A DNA stretch of 64,000 bases, taken from assembly GCA_016789785.1 (NCBI GenBank), contig JAEUQE010000011.1, forward strand, positions 10,468-74,467, written 5' to 3'. Both the position numbers and the translations under genes were made by a program. A model generated the notes under the pieces. It saw nothing but the letters and a program-made list of their open reading frames with translations, made no database searches and was not told the DNA's origin. Position 1 is the first letter of the stretch; the number at the start of each line of letters is the position of its first letter. Positions 24,775-34,914 of the stretch are shown piece by piece. Source of the stretch: Bryobacterales bacterium (GTDB taxonomy: Bacteria; Acidobacteriota; Terriglobia; Bryobacterales; Bryobacteraceae).

Positions 24775-26467
24775 AAACTCCCCACCGTACTGCCCGTTCC
24801 TTACGCGAAATGGACTGCATCGCGGTGGTGCGAGAGCCGTAGTGGCACCGCTTGGCGTTCGTTGTCGGGCTTGCAGGATGGTCAACCCCCTGCGAGCCGA
24901 CACTTCTACCCCGGTCATCCGCGCTGTTGTCGCGCGCAGGTTTGAATCTCTTGTTTGGTCTCAGCGCGGCGGCTTACGCTGCGGCTTGTGTCACTTTCAG
25001 TCCCAGTGCCTCGGCCTTCTTTTGCAGCGAAGCGATCTGCCGTTCCCGATGCTGCCGTTCGTAAAACTCTGCCCCTCGATCCACATATTCCATCCCGTAC
25101 CGCAACATCCGATACACGAGCCGAGCCAGTTTGGCCGCCATCGCCTTGATCGCTTTCGGCGCTCCCAGCCTCCCGCGCAGTCTTCGATACTGTGCCCCCA
25201 AATACGTATCGCTTGACCGCAACGTACTCGCTGCCATCTTCAATGCCACGCTCAGCCGGTTGTTCGTCGGCAACCTGCCCTTCCCGATCACCTTGTCCCC
25301 GCTAATCCGGTTGTCCGGGCATAGCCGCAGCCAGGATACGAAATGCTTCTCGGTTTGCCACTTGCTCATGTCCCATCCCGCTTCGCTCAGCACCGTCGCC
25401 GCCGTCATCACATCGATTCCGTCAATCTTGGTGAGGTCCACTCCACTGGTCCGGTACAGACTCTCTCGCATGTCGAACTGCGGATTGTTCCCGCGCTTCT
25501 TCTTGCGCCGGCTCTTGCGCTTCTCCTCGCCGATACTCACCCCGCCGCTGCGGTCCGTCCGCTCTGCCAGATACTTCTCCAACTGCTCGTCGCATGCCAA
25601 AATCTGCTGCTGGCAGAATTCGTACCCCGCCTGCTCCTGCTTCAACAGAAACAGCAGATCGTCCTGCCAATTCCCCTCAAGACTCGCCGCGATCTCTTCT
25701 TCACTGGCCTTGATTCGTCCATCCCGCAACTGCGCTAACTCTCGCCCGTCCCGCTTTCCGGCAAGGATCGCTTTCACGATTGCTTGCCCTGTCACCCCGC
25801 TCAGATCGCTGATCACATTCGCCAACTGCACATTCATCTGGGTCAACGTCTTCTGCATCCGGTGAATGTGCCGCGCCGCGCTTTGCACGTGATCGTTGCG
25901 CTGCCGCCAATACGTCCGCAGCATCCGCACTTCTTGCGCCGGCCGGAACGAATTCCGCAGTAATCCGTAGGTATGCAACTTCATCAGCCACTGGCTCTCT
26001 AACACGTCCGTCTTCTTGCCCGGCAGATTCTTCGTCTCCCGCGCGTTCACCAGATAGACTTCCAGTCCCGCTTGCTCCAGCACATCGTATACCGGAATCC
26101 AGTAAACTCCTGTCGATTGCATCGCCACGGTTCCAATCCCGCACTGCTTCAACCACGCTGCCATCGCTTTCAGTTCCCCGGTCACGCATCCGAATCGCCG
26201 CACCGGATCCGCATCTCGTGACGGCGGTACCGCCACGTAGTGCGTCTCATTGCCTATGTCGATTCCCGCCGCATCCGGATGCTTCACTTCCAAGCTGATG
26301 TCGTCAGCCTGGATCTTTCGCGCAAGTTCCCGCCGCTGCTTTCGATTCCGCTGCGGGTCCTTCTGGTCCTTCCCAGTTACAGCATTTTCCGAAGCCTTCA
26401 TGGTATGCTTTCCTTGCTTTCAGATCGTGGCTCGGCCCGGTCGGCGAAATCGTTACAGTCTCTCCAG
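24775..26467 (-). mobile_element. IS110-family insertion sequence (boundaries tentative)
   Basis: The element contains one transposase gene (24974-26401). TCTCTCCAG at 24766-24774, where rtcA similarity ends, recurs at 26459-26467. This suggests a unit of about 1.69 kb with about 58 bases before and 199 bases after the transposase. IS110 elements lack normal terminal inverted repeats and encode a bridge RNA in a non-coding end; the 199-base 3' end is the better place for it. The sequence beyond 26467 is not rtcA, so a deletion or rearrangement accompanied or followed insertion. Confidence 0.6.
24974..26401 (-). CDS. IS110-family DEDD transposase
   Basis: A 475-residue transposase. The N-terminal RuvC-like DEDD domain begins [20 protein letters not shown] and includes [20 protein letters not shown] and [20 protein letters not shown]. 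The C-terminal transposase_20-type domain contains [22 protein letters not shown] lysine- and arginine-rich insert ([14 protein letters not shown]) lies between them. The length is at the long end of the family. It appears intact and may be active. AAGGAAAG precedes the ATG. Its insertion removed the end of rtcA. Confidence 0.93.
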   Translation of the reverse strand: MKASENAVTGKDQKDPQRNRKQRRELARKIQADDISLEVKHPDAAGIDIGNETHYVAVPPSRDADPVRRFGCVTGELKAMAAWLKQCGIGTVAMQSTGVYWIPVYDVLEQAGLEVYLVNARETKNLPGKKTDVLESQWLMKLHTYGLLRNSFRPAQEVRMLRTYWRQRNDHVQSAARHIHRMQKTLTQMNVQLANVISDLSGVTGQAIVKAILAGKRDGRELAQLRDGRIKASEEEIAASLEGNWQDDLLFLLKQEQAGYEFCQQQILACDEQLEKYLAERTDRSGGVSIGEEKRKSRRKKKRGNNPQFDMRESLYRTSGVDLTKIDGIDVMTAATVLSEAGWDMSKWQTEKHFVSWLRLCPDNRISGDKVIGKGRLPTNNRLSVALKMAASTLRSSDTYLGAQYRRLRGRLGAPKAIKAMAAKLARLVYRMLRYGMEYVDRGAEFYERQHRERQIASLQKKAEALGLKVTQAAA

Positions 26468-26757
26468 CGGGGTCGAGCCGCGTCCTTTTTCAAGGAGTGC
26501 CCGCCACCATCGTCTTAATCGCCAAACACCGGAGCCATGCTGACTCTCGGGCAGAAACGCGCCATAGAATAAATGGCCTTAGCTGCCGAGCCACGTCCTA
26601 TCAGCATGCACCTTCGGTGGCTCGAACGCACTCTTTTGCTCTCCACGAGTTTCTGAATCGCTTAACCACGCGCGCGTGGTGGGATGCTGACTTCTTACTT
26701 CTTACTTCTTACTTCTGTCTTCTTACTTCTGTCTTCTTCCTTCTTCCTTCTTCTTCC
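26468..26757. other. Gene-free stretch with polypyrimidine tract
   Basis: No supported gene. Bases 26691-26760 are a degenerate run of CTTCTTA/CTTCTGT/CTTCC repeats, almost pure pyrimidine on the plus strand, just after the stop of the minus-strand sigma factor gene. The part nearer the insertion sequence shows no recognisable rtcA remnant. Confidence 0.6.
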
Positions 26758-27477
26758 TCACAACGAAACCGCGGCCAGCAGAAACCGCAACTCGTCCTCC
26801 ACCTGATCCGGCCCCTCCACGGTGATCGCGATCTCCTCGCGCAGCAGTTGGCCGAAGCGCTTGCGCATGCGATGCATCATGACTCGCACGTTGCCTTCCG
26901 AGATGCCGAGCCTCTCCCCCACATCTGCATACGAAGCCGCACCCCCGCCGCTCAGAAAGGGCTTCAGGATTTCAAACTGCACTTCCTTGCCCGAAGCGGC
27001 CCACTCGGTGCGCATCGCCTCCATCACACGGTCGATCACCGTCACCGCCCACGCTGCTTCGTAGAGCCGCTCCGGCGTCACCCCATCCGTCGCCGCATGC
27101 GCCTCATTCGAGTACTGCGCCTCGCCCCGTGGAATGTCCAACGAAACCAGCTTCGTTCCGCCGCCCCGCTTCAACGCCCGGTCATGATCATGCTGGTTCG
27201 CGACATAGTGCTGCAGCGATGCGAGCAGAAACGACCGGAATCGCCCTCGATCCTGCCGCGCGGACTCGAGCCCCTGCTTCTCGATCAGCCGCGCAAAGAA
27301 GCCCTGCACCAGATCCTCGGCCTGCTCCACACCATAGCCCTTGCGCCGTAGAAACGCGTAGAGCGGATACCAATAGTGTTCGCAAAGGCGCACCATCGCC
27401 TCTTGCGCCTCGCCGCCGCCGGATTTGCCCGCGGCGACAACCAACGTCCAACTCGTGGTGGGAAACTGCATCTTCAC
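26758..27477 (-). CDS. ECF-type RNA polymerase sigma factor
   Basis: A 239-residue sigma factor of the large ECF groups common in Acidobacteria and Planctomycetes. Region 2 includes HYWYPLYAFLRRKGYGVEQA and AEDLVQGFFARLIEK. Region 4 includes SYADVGERLGISEGNVRVMM as the recognition helix-turn-helix. No anti-sigma factor is adjacent. The gene is divergent from a zinc-ribbon Ser/Thr kinase across about 50 bases, a common pairing in which the kinase may control the sigma factor by phosphorylation (inference). Its C-terminal tail is followed by the polypyrimidine tract. Confidence 0.88.
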   Translation of the reverse strand: MKMQFPTTSWTLVVAAGKSGGGEAQEAMVRLCEHYWYPLYAFLRRKGYGVEQAEDLVQGFFARLIEKQGLESARQDRGRFRSFLLASLQHYVANQHDHDRALKRGGGTKLVSLDIPRGEAQYSNEAHAATDGVTPERLYEAAWAVTVIDRVMEAMRTEWAASGKEVQFEILKPFLSGGGAASYADVGERLGISEGNVRVMMHRMRKRFGQLLREEIAITVEGPDQVEDELRFLLAAVSL

Positions 27478-27528
27478 GCCACCATAACATGCTGTAACCT
27501 GAGGGAACCGTTTCCTTCACTTCAAGTC

Positions 27529-29535
<2,007 letters not shown>

Positions 29536-29673
29536 ATCGGAATCAACGCGGCATTGATTGTCCACCCCGCCCGGTCGGTCTCGATACTTCGGCGAAATCG
29601 TCCGATCGTGGGGATCGTGGGCCACGAGATCTCTAGCGTTCGTGACCACCCAGCGGTATGAAGCTATGGCTGG

Positions 29674-29841
29674 ATGGGAATGGCCGCTTCGATATACTGT
29701 GACGGTAAAAGCCGTCAGGAAGTTTTGCCCATCGCAACTTACACGCCGCGGACACCTCGCAATCAGAAATGCCCCTGCGGCAGTGGCATAAAGTTCAAGA
29801 AATGCTGCCTCAATCAGAAAGCGGCTGCAAACTCCCACTGA
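29674..29841 (+). CDS. SEC-C motif miniprotein
   Basis: A 55-residue frame ending in CPCGSGIKFKKCCLNQK, a clear SEC-C zinc-binding motif (C-x-C ... C-C) like the one at the C-terminus of SecA. ATGs occur at 29674 and 29680, with GG-rich but weak ribosome binding signals. The N-terminal half (MAASIYCDGKSRQEV) is not recognisable. It could be a true small zinc protein or the 3' remnant of a longer SEC-C protein; the region shows other signs of rearrangement. Confidence 0.5.
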   Translation: MGMAASIYCDGKSRQEVLPIATYTPRTPRNQKCPCGSGIKFKKCCLNQKAAANSH

Positions 29842-30377
29842 ACGGCAATCGTCCACTTGATCCCCAGCACCAACATCAAGAAACACGATTCGCCATACCG
29901 CCCCGATCTGCCAACCCGCGCGTTCCGAACACAGCGAGTTGCTCGTGGTAAGTCCAATCTCACTTGCCGCAGTGTACTTACACTCGGCGGTGGGACCTGT
30001 TCTTTGACAACCGAAGAAGTCTCTGTGGCCCTTCCGGGCGCGGTCCAACGGCCGCCGTTCTACACTTTTCCACACTTCCGTCACAAATCCGCACGACCCT
30101 CGCCGGCGTAGAATTTCCGAACGAACCCAGCAAGTTATTGAAAACAGGACACTCCACCCCGATGGCGAACCCAAAACCAACCCTATTTCCACAGCGCCGG
30201 TTCAACACTTTTCAACACTTTTCAACACTTTTCCAGACTTGAGACCCTGCCCGCCCCCTCGGTACCCAGGAACGGCCGATTCTCCCTCCCTTCACCAATT
30301 CGCCGCCATCGCTGCCAACACTCGACTTGCCAATGCGATCCCAACTTGGCGAAATGGAGTAGAATGCGACTGCCGTG
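29842..30377. other. Gene-poor region with TTCAACACTT repeats and DnaA-box-like 9-mers
   Basis: No convincing gene. TTCAACACTT is repeated three times at 30201-30230, followed by the variant TTCCAGACTT. A perfect DnaA-box match to TTWTNCACA (TTTTCCACA) lies at 30066-30074 and a near match (ATTTCCACA) at 30185-30193. No replication genes are nearby, so an origin is not claimed. Confidence 0.5.
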
Positions 30378-31307
30378 ATGCCACTTGCTCTCACCCTACT
30401 CCTCATCTCCCAACTCCCCGCGCAGCCCGTCACCGCGGGCCCACCCAAGTTGGAGGCCGACAATGTGTCCGCGGGCGAAGGGCCTTCCTGGGACCCGGCC
30501 GGCTTTCTCTATTTCACAGGCAGCGGTCGCATCAGCCGTCGCGACGCGCAGGGCCGCATCACCGTCTACCGCGAGTCCGCCAACGGCGCCAATGGGACCT
30601 TAATCGACCCGCAGGGGCGACTGGTTGTCTGTGAATCCGCTGCCCGCCGCGTCACCCGCACCGAACGCGACGGCTCCATCACCGTTCTCACCAGCGATTA
30701 CGAAGGCAAGAAGTACAACTCGCCCAACGACCTCACCATCGACTCGAAGGGCCGCATCTATTTCAGTGACCCGCGGTACGGCAGCCGCGATGGCATGGAG
30801 ATGATCGAAGCCGTCTATCGCATCGACGCGCAAGGCAATGTCACCCGCGTCATCCATGGCGAGGTCAACCGGCCCAACGGTGTGCTCGTATCCCCGGACG
30901 GCAAGCATCTCTATGTCGCCGACAACAACAACAACACCGCCGGCGGCGCTCGTAAGTTGTGGCGCTTCGATCTCAAGTTCGATGGTTCGGTGAACCCGTC
31001 CAGCCGCAAGCTGATCTTCGACTGGCGCACCGCGCGCGGCCCTGACGGAATCAAGATCGACTCGCAGGGACGGTTGTTTGTCGCCGGTGGGCGGAACAAG
31101 CCGCATCCGCCCTACGAAACCATTGATGAGTTCAAGGGCGGCATCTTCATCCTCAGCCCCGGAGGCAAGCTGCTCGAGTTCGTGCCAATTCCTCGTGACG
31201 AAGTCACGAACTGCACCTTCGGCGGCGCGGATCTGAAGACGCTATTCGTTACCGCGGGCGGCTCGCTGTGGAGCGTCCCCCTCCGCTCGCCCGGCTGGCG
31301 CAGGTAG
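30378..31307 (+). CDS. Secreted SMP-30/gluconolactonase-like beta-propeller
   Basis: A 309-residue protein with a short signal peptide (MPLALTLLLISQLPAQ). The six-bladed SMP-30/gluconolaconase/LRE-like fold is shown by SAGEGPSWDPAGFLYFTGSG, NSPNDLTIDSKGRIYFSDPR, PNGVLVSPDGKHLYVADNNN and GPDGIKIDSQGRLFVAGG. The Glu, Asn and Asp residues of these motifs bind a divalent metal. Lactone hydrolysis is the family activity, but the substrate is unknown. Its last 54 bases, including the stop, recur almost exactly at 34094-34147, so this 3' end has been duplicated or the locus rearranged. A GTG at 30375 is an alternative start. Confidence 0.88.
   Translation: MPLALTLLLISQLPAQPVTAGPPKLEADNVSAGEGPSWDPAGFLYFTGSGRISRRDAQGRITVYRESANGANGTLIDPQGRLVVCESAARRVTRTERDGSITVLTSDYEGKKYNSPNDLTIDSKGRIYFSDPRYGSRDGMEMIEAVYRIDAQGNVTRVIHGEVNRPNGVLVSPDGKHLYVADNNNNTAGGARKLWRFDLKFDGSVNPSSRKLIFDWRTARGPDGIKIDSQGRLFVAGGRNKPHPPYETIDEFKGGIFILSPGGKLLEFVPIPRDEVTNCTFGGADLKTLFVTAGGSLWSVPLRSPGWRR
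31254..31307 (+). repeat. 54-bp direct repeat, left copy (3' end of the SMP-30-like gene)
   Basis: Identical in 53 of 54 positions to 34094-34147; the only difference is CCGGCTGG against CCGGGTGG. It encodes AGGSLWSVPLRSPGWRR and the stop. The two copies are 2840 bases apart and bracket a mosaic island. Confidence 0.9.
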
Positions 31308-31552
31308 CGTTCAGCCAGCCGCCCCTGTATGGTACGCCAAGCCAAGGCGTGGTAGATGTGGCGTTCGCCAACGCGATCAACCCTCAAGCCGGAAACGGCG
31401 TGACTCGAGTGGATGCGCAGAACGGATTCATTGTGGACTACACGCCGCGATATGCGGATCCGGCAGGCACCCGTGCAATGCTATTGAATGAGTGGATCGT
31501 TGATCTGGACGTCCATCTTCCGCGGCTCTGCTTAAAGGTTTGCCAGCCATGA
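31308..31552 (+). pseudogene. Fragment A of an unknown protein (DYTPRY...LPRLCLK module)
   Basis: An open frame directly after the SMP-30-like stop encodes NGVTRVDAQNGFIVDYTPRY and then GTRAMLLNEWIVDLDVHLPR before a TGA. A related sequence (DGYIMDFTPRYTDTTGTREI) occurs at 32563-32781. Both sit directly before one of two paralogous secreted-protein genes. There is no good start codon or ribosome binding site, and the 5' end is joined to the SMP-30 tail, so this is probably the 3' remnant of a longer gene. Confidence 0.5.
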
Positions 31553-31578
31553 AGTTCTCAGCCGGAAAGGAGCAAGAA

Positions 31579-32538
31579 ATGATGACGCCCATCCGTTCAA
31601 TCCTTATTGTGTGCTTATTCCATGCGCTTGGGCCATCGGCGTTCATGTGGCCGGCCCAGGGGCCCTTCCTCCAACCATTGGGCCCAGCGCAGATTGCACA
31701 GTCCTGCGCCGATCTGAAGAAAACCAGCGTTACAATATCCACGGACAAGAGCATATATCTTCCGGGAGAAGTCATTCGCATCACGTTCGCGGTGGCAAAT
31801 ACAACGACAGGGGTCCTTAGCGTCCTGGATCCCTTTGACATTGGAGTTAGTGGCGGTGTGGATGTCTGGCGATTGGACTCGAAGGCAGTCCCGCCTGAGT
31901 GGCGTCCCACGGCTCCCCATCCCAATTGTGAGAATCCGTGGCGAGGTGTGACGCCGGAAATCCCTCTTGTCCAGATTCCCGCGGGCCGGAAGACGGAACT
32001 CACGCTGGTATCCTATGAGAGCCTGCGCGGTGATCCGCGGCCGCTGGTGAGTGAGAGCGGATCTCCACTCTTCCCGGGTGAATACAAGATTGTTTACAAC
32101 CTTCCCTCCAGGCCTGAAGCGCGGTTTACCGTTGAGCCCGTCATTTTCGAAGCCGGAGCCCGGATCCCACTATCTGGTTCGGTGCCAAATCCGGCGCCTG
32201 TTCGGAAGACACTCCCAGCCAGCGCAAAGCAACGGACGTCCTATCAACTCGCGGTCTACTGCGCGGCAGTCCGGAGTTCACGGGGCCGCTGGATTGTGAT
32301 AAATCCGACCGAACGGTTTTTGGGTTCCTCGGAGTTTCTGTCAAAGCCGGGTGAACCGATGACCTACGGCGACCTTCAGTCGTTGAGGGGGCACGTCATC
32401 GTCGCCAGTCCCGAGAACGCGATTGTGTCATTAAGCGGCCGGGCAGCTCCTGACGATACTATTTCACTGACGTGGACAGACTCCACGGGAAAACGCGGCA
32501 CGATGACCTTAGACAAGCCTCGGAAATTGATCCCATGA
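31579..32538 (+). CDS. Secreted Ig-like protein of unknown function, paralogue 1
   Basis: A 319-residue protein with a signal peptide (MTPIRSILIVCLFHALG) and a GGAAAGGAG ribosome binding site. The N-terminal part (TISTDKSIYLPGEVIRITFA) resembles Ig-like domains of intracellular proteinase-inhibitor or alpha-2-macroglobulin MG-type folds. Further conserved blocks are VLDPFDIGVSGGVDVWRL, TAPHPN and GEYKIVYNLPSRPEARF. The same blocks occur in the neighbour at 32816-33784, so the two are tandem paralogues. No catalytic motif is seen. Likely periplasmic or secreted; function unknown. Confidence 0.7.
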   Translation: MMTPIRSILIVCLFHALGPSAFMWPAQGPFLQPLGPAQIAQSCADLKKTSVTISTDKSIYLPGEVIRITFAVANTTTGVLSVLDPFDIGVSGGVDVWRLDSKAVPPEWRPTAPHPNCENPWRGVTPEIPLVQIPAGRKTELTLVSYESLRGDPRPLVSESGSPLFPGEYKIVYNLPSRPEARFTVEPVIFEAGARIPLSGSVPNPAPVRKTLPASAKQRTSYQLAVYCAAVRSSRGRWIVINPTERFLGSSEFLSKPGEPMTYGDLQSLRGHVIVASPENAIVSLSGRAAPDDTISLTWTDSTGKRGTMTLDKPRKLIP

Positions 32539-32562
32539 ACGTATCCGTGAAAGCGATCGCCC

Positions 32563-32781
32563 GTGTACGCCCGCCTCACAGCCCGTGGCATTGTAAAAGC
32601 CCCAAAAGCCGGCTTGGTACTGGGCGGCGCGGAGGGATTTGCCGCGCTCGACGGCTACATAATGGACTTCACTCCCCGCTATACCGACACCACCGGAACG
32701 CGCGAAATTCAGTTGGGCGAATGGATTTTCGACCCTGTGAACTCTCTACCCAAACTGTGCCTAAGGCTCGTCTGTCCATAG
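32563..32781 (+). pseudogene. Fragment B, paralogue of the 31308-31552 fragment
   Basis: A 72-codon frame whose second half (DGYIMDFTPRYTDTTGTREI, then GEWIFDPVNSLPKLCLRL) parallels fragment A. It begins at GTG without a recognisable ribosome binding site and ends 35 bases before the second Ig-like gene. Fragment plus downstream gene appears to have been duplicated as a unit. It may be a real small gene, but the missing N-terminus favours a remnant. Confidence 0.5.
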
Positions 32782-32815
32782 CGCCCTCATGCGGCATCTT
32801 CTTGAATGGAGGATC

Positions 32816-33784
32816 ATGTACCGAGTTATTCGCAGGATTCACAAAGTTCGCAGCGCAAATCTGCGGTGCGCGTTCGTGATCATTACCGTTTATTCTTTGG
32901 CCTTTGGACAGCAACTTCCTCTCGATCCTCTCGACGTCCAGCGATCCAGGGCCGACTTCAGCAAGGCAACCGTGTCCGTCGCCACCGACAAGTCTACCTA
33001 TCTTCCCGGCGAGGCATTGCGACTATCGGTTTCCATAACAAACTCCACTGTCTCCGTGCTACAGATCCTGGACCCATTCGATATTGGCAGCAGTGGCGGC
33101 ATCGACCTATGGAGATGGGACGGCCAGCGGGGTCCTGGCGAATGGAAGCCGACCGCTCCGCATCCGAACTATCAGTCCGTTCGGCGGGGTCTGACACCCG
33201 TGCTGGGCATCACCTCCATCGCGGCTGGTCAACGAATCGAGCGAAGTTGGGACGCGATGGAGAAACTTAGTGGCGATCCGGCGCGGATTCTTCAAAGAGG
33301 TTCGGCTCCGTTAGAGCCCGGCCGATACAAAATTGTTTACAACAGCCCAACGCGACCCGAAGCGGTTTTCTCCGTCGAGAACGCGTCATTCGTGGCTGGC
33401 ATCAACATACTGATTCCGGGACAAAGGCCGACGACGCATTACGATCCAGCCAAACTTCCACCCGGAGTGCGGGGACAAAGCACCTATCGCCTGGGCGCAT
33501 CTATTTGTGCCATGCAGACGGGAGCGGGACACTGGCTGACCATCAGCCGGGGAGAGCGGGCCTACAATTCAAGGAGCTTCAGATCCTCGAAGGGGTCGCC
33601 AATGGCCTACTCCGATCTTATCGGCCTCGCACCGTTAGTGGTTATCGCGAAGCTCGACAATGCTGTCGTATCACTCGGCGCCGCCGAAGCCAATGGCGAG
33701 ATTTCTATTACTTGGGTGGATGTAACGGGAAAAGCGGGAGCGATCCGTGTGGACAAACAGGGAAAGATCGTCGCTCCGAAATAG
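32816..33784 (+). CDS. Secreted Ig-like protein of unknown function, paralogue 2
   Basis: A 322-residue protein with a leader (RRIHKVRSANLRCAFVIITV then SLAFGQQ). It matches the upstream paralogue through VSVATDKSTYLPGEALRLSV, ILDPFDIGSSGGIDLWRW, TAPHPNY, GRYKIVYNSPTRPEAVF and a similar end (SITWVDVTGK). GGAGG lies only three bases before the ATG at 32816; an ATG at 32789 is an alternative without a site. Divergence between the copies is high, so the duplication is old or the copies were acquired separately. Function unknown. Confidence 0.65.
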   Translation: MYRVIRRIHKVRSANLRCAFVIITVYSLAFGQQLPLDPLDVQRSRADFSKATVSVATDKSTYLPGEALRLSVSITNSTVSVLQILDPFDIGSSGGIDLWRWDGQRGPGEWKPTAPHPNYQSVRRGLTPVLGITSIAAGQRIERSWDAMEKLSGDPARILQRGSAPLEPGRYKIVYNSPTRPEAVFSVENASFVAGINILIPGQRPTTHYDPAKLPPGVRGQSTYRLGASICAMQTGAGHWLTISRGERAYNSRSFRSSKGSPMAYSDLIGLAPLVVIAKLDNAVVSLGAAEANGEISITWVDVTGKAGAIRVDKQGKIVAPK

Positions 33785-33841
33785 CCCCGCACCGCATGGA
33801 GGAGGCCACACCGGGCCAAGCCAAGCTGCTACTGCACTGGG

Positions 33842-34147
33842 ATGAGTACCGGGCGCGCGATCGCCGGTGCCGAGGTGACCACTGCCAACATCAATGACCA
33901 GTGTCCGGATCAGAGCATCAACGACATTCGCCGCGTGGTCAACAGCGGACGCGCCTACTTCGATGCCGGATGGGCGGCGGCTACGATGCAGGCACGGAAC
34001 GGGCTCACGCTCGAAGCGTCGTACTGGTTCAGCAAGGCCATCGACACGGGCTCGGACTACCTATCGACGGCCTATGATCTACACTCTTTCCGTGCGGGCG
34101 GCTCGCTGTGGAGCGTCCCCCTCCGCTCGCCCGGGTGGCGCAGGTAG
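33842..34147 (+). pseudogene. Chimeric remnant: Oar-like receptor fragment fused to an SMP-30 tail
   Basis: The frame starts MSTGRAIAGAEVTTANINDQ and continues with AATMQARNGLTLEASYWFSK and AIDTGSDYLSTAYD, typical of the barrel of Oar-like TonB receptors. It then runs in frame into AGGSLWSVPLRSPGWRR, the duplicated end of the SMP-30-like gene. A real receptor has more than 1000 residues, so this is a recombination product. The remaining bases between 33785 and 34188 hold nothing else I can support. Confidence 0.65.
34094..34147 (+). repeat. 54-bp direct repeat, right copy
   Basis: Second copy of the SMP-30 gene end (see 31254-31307), 53 of 54 bases identical. It marks the right edge of the mosaic island. 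Confidence 0.9.
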
Positions 34148-34188
34148 TCGAAAACCAGTGGCTATTCCCGCGAGCGAATCGGGCAGCG

Positions 34189-34881
34189 TCACGCCTGACC
34201 GTAAATCGGAATCAACGCGCCGTTGATATCCGACGCCGCGCCCGAAGCCAGATATTGAATCAACTGTGCGATCGCCGTCGGCTGCACCCACTTCGCATGA
34301 TCCTTATCCGGCATCGCCTTGCGATTCGTTTCCGTGTCGATGATGCTCGGCAGAATCGCGTTCGCGGTCACGCCCGTACCCTTGCACTCGCGTCCAATCG
34401 CACGAATCAGAGCATGCACCGCTGCCTTCGAGACATGATACGCCGCCATGTTCGCCACCGGATCCACACCCGCCTTCGCGCCGATCGCAATGATGCGCCC
34501 GCGCCGGTTGGCCAGCATGTGCGGCAGCACTTCACGGCACAGCATGAACGTCGAGTTCAGGTTGATATTCAACATGTGGAACCACGTCTCGTCGGAGGTC
34601 TCCGCAAGCGTCGCGCCCGCCGCAAAGCCGCCTACCAGATGCAGCAGAACATCAATGCGCCCATGACGGTCAAGCGCAATGTCCACGGCCTGCCGGCATT
34701 GCGCCGGATCGCTCAGATCCAACTCCACCGGCAACACCCGCTGGCTGTCCGGCATCCCCGGCCATTGCACATCCACGCCCACAATCTGCGCACCCGCATC
34801 CAGAAACTGCCGGGTGACAATTTCTCCCAACATCCCGCATGCACCGGTTACGAAAACAACCTGGTCTCGAAATTCGGACAT
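34189..34881 (-). CDS. Dihydropteridine-reductase-like short-chain dehydrogenase
   Basis: A 230-residue SDR. It has the Rossmann motif VVFVTGACGMLGEIV, an NxxG-position equivalent in LHLVGGFAAG, and the active-site pair YHVSK. Where most SDRs have the catalytic Ser, this has AIGAKAGVDPVANMAAYHVS, with Gly/Ala instead. The same substitution, and the later stretch LPSIIDTETNRKAMPDKD, resemble quinonoid dihydropteridine reductase (GAKAAL; MNRKSMPEAD). The protein is therefore likely a QDPR-like NAD(P)H reductase rather than a FabG. Its last codons (LIPIYGQA) share a 20-base block with sequence beside the kinase stop at 29531. Confidence 0.75.
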   Translation of the reverse strand: MSEFRDQVVFVTGACGMLGEIVTRQFLDAGAQIVGVDVQWPGMPDSQRVLPVELDLSDPAQCRQAVDIALDRHGRIDVLLHLVGGFAAGATLAETSDETWFHMLNINLNSTFMLCREVLPHMLANRRGRIIAIGAKAGVDPVANMAAYHVSKAAVHALIRAIGRECKGTGVTANAILPSIIDTETNRKAMPDKDHAKWVQPTAIAQLIQYLASGAASDINGALIPIYGQA

Positions 34882-34914
34882 CGCTACACCCTACCACGAC
34901 AAGCCCGCGCCACA

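Noticed and set aside
23104..24918. Minus-strand frame of 604 codons
   Set aside because: It is antisense to rtcB and the rtcA remnant, which are unmistakable, and shows no domain of its own.
26468..26757. Remainder of rtcA beyond the insertion sequence
   Set aside because: All plus-strand frames were read; none contains the C-terminal RtcA motifs expected after the FDFL region.
30066..30240. Chromosomal origin of replication
   Set aside because: Only one perfect DnaA-box match is present, and no dnaA, dnaN, gyrB or similar gene is adjacent.
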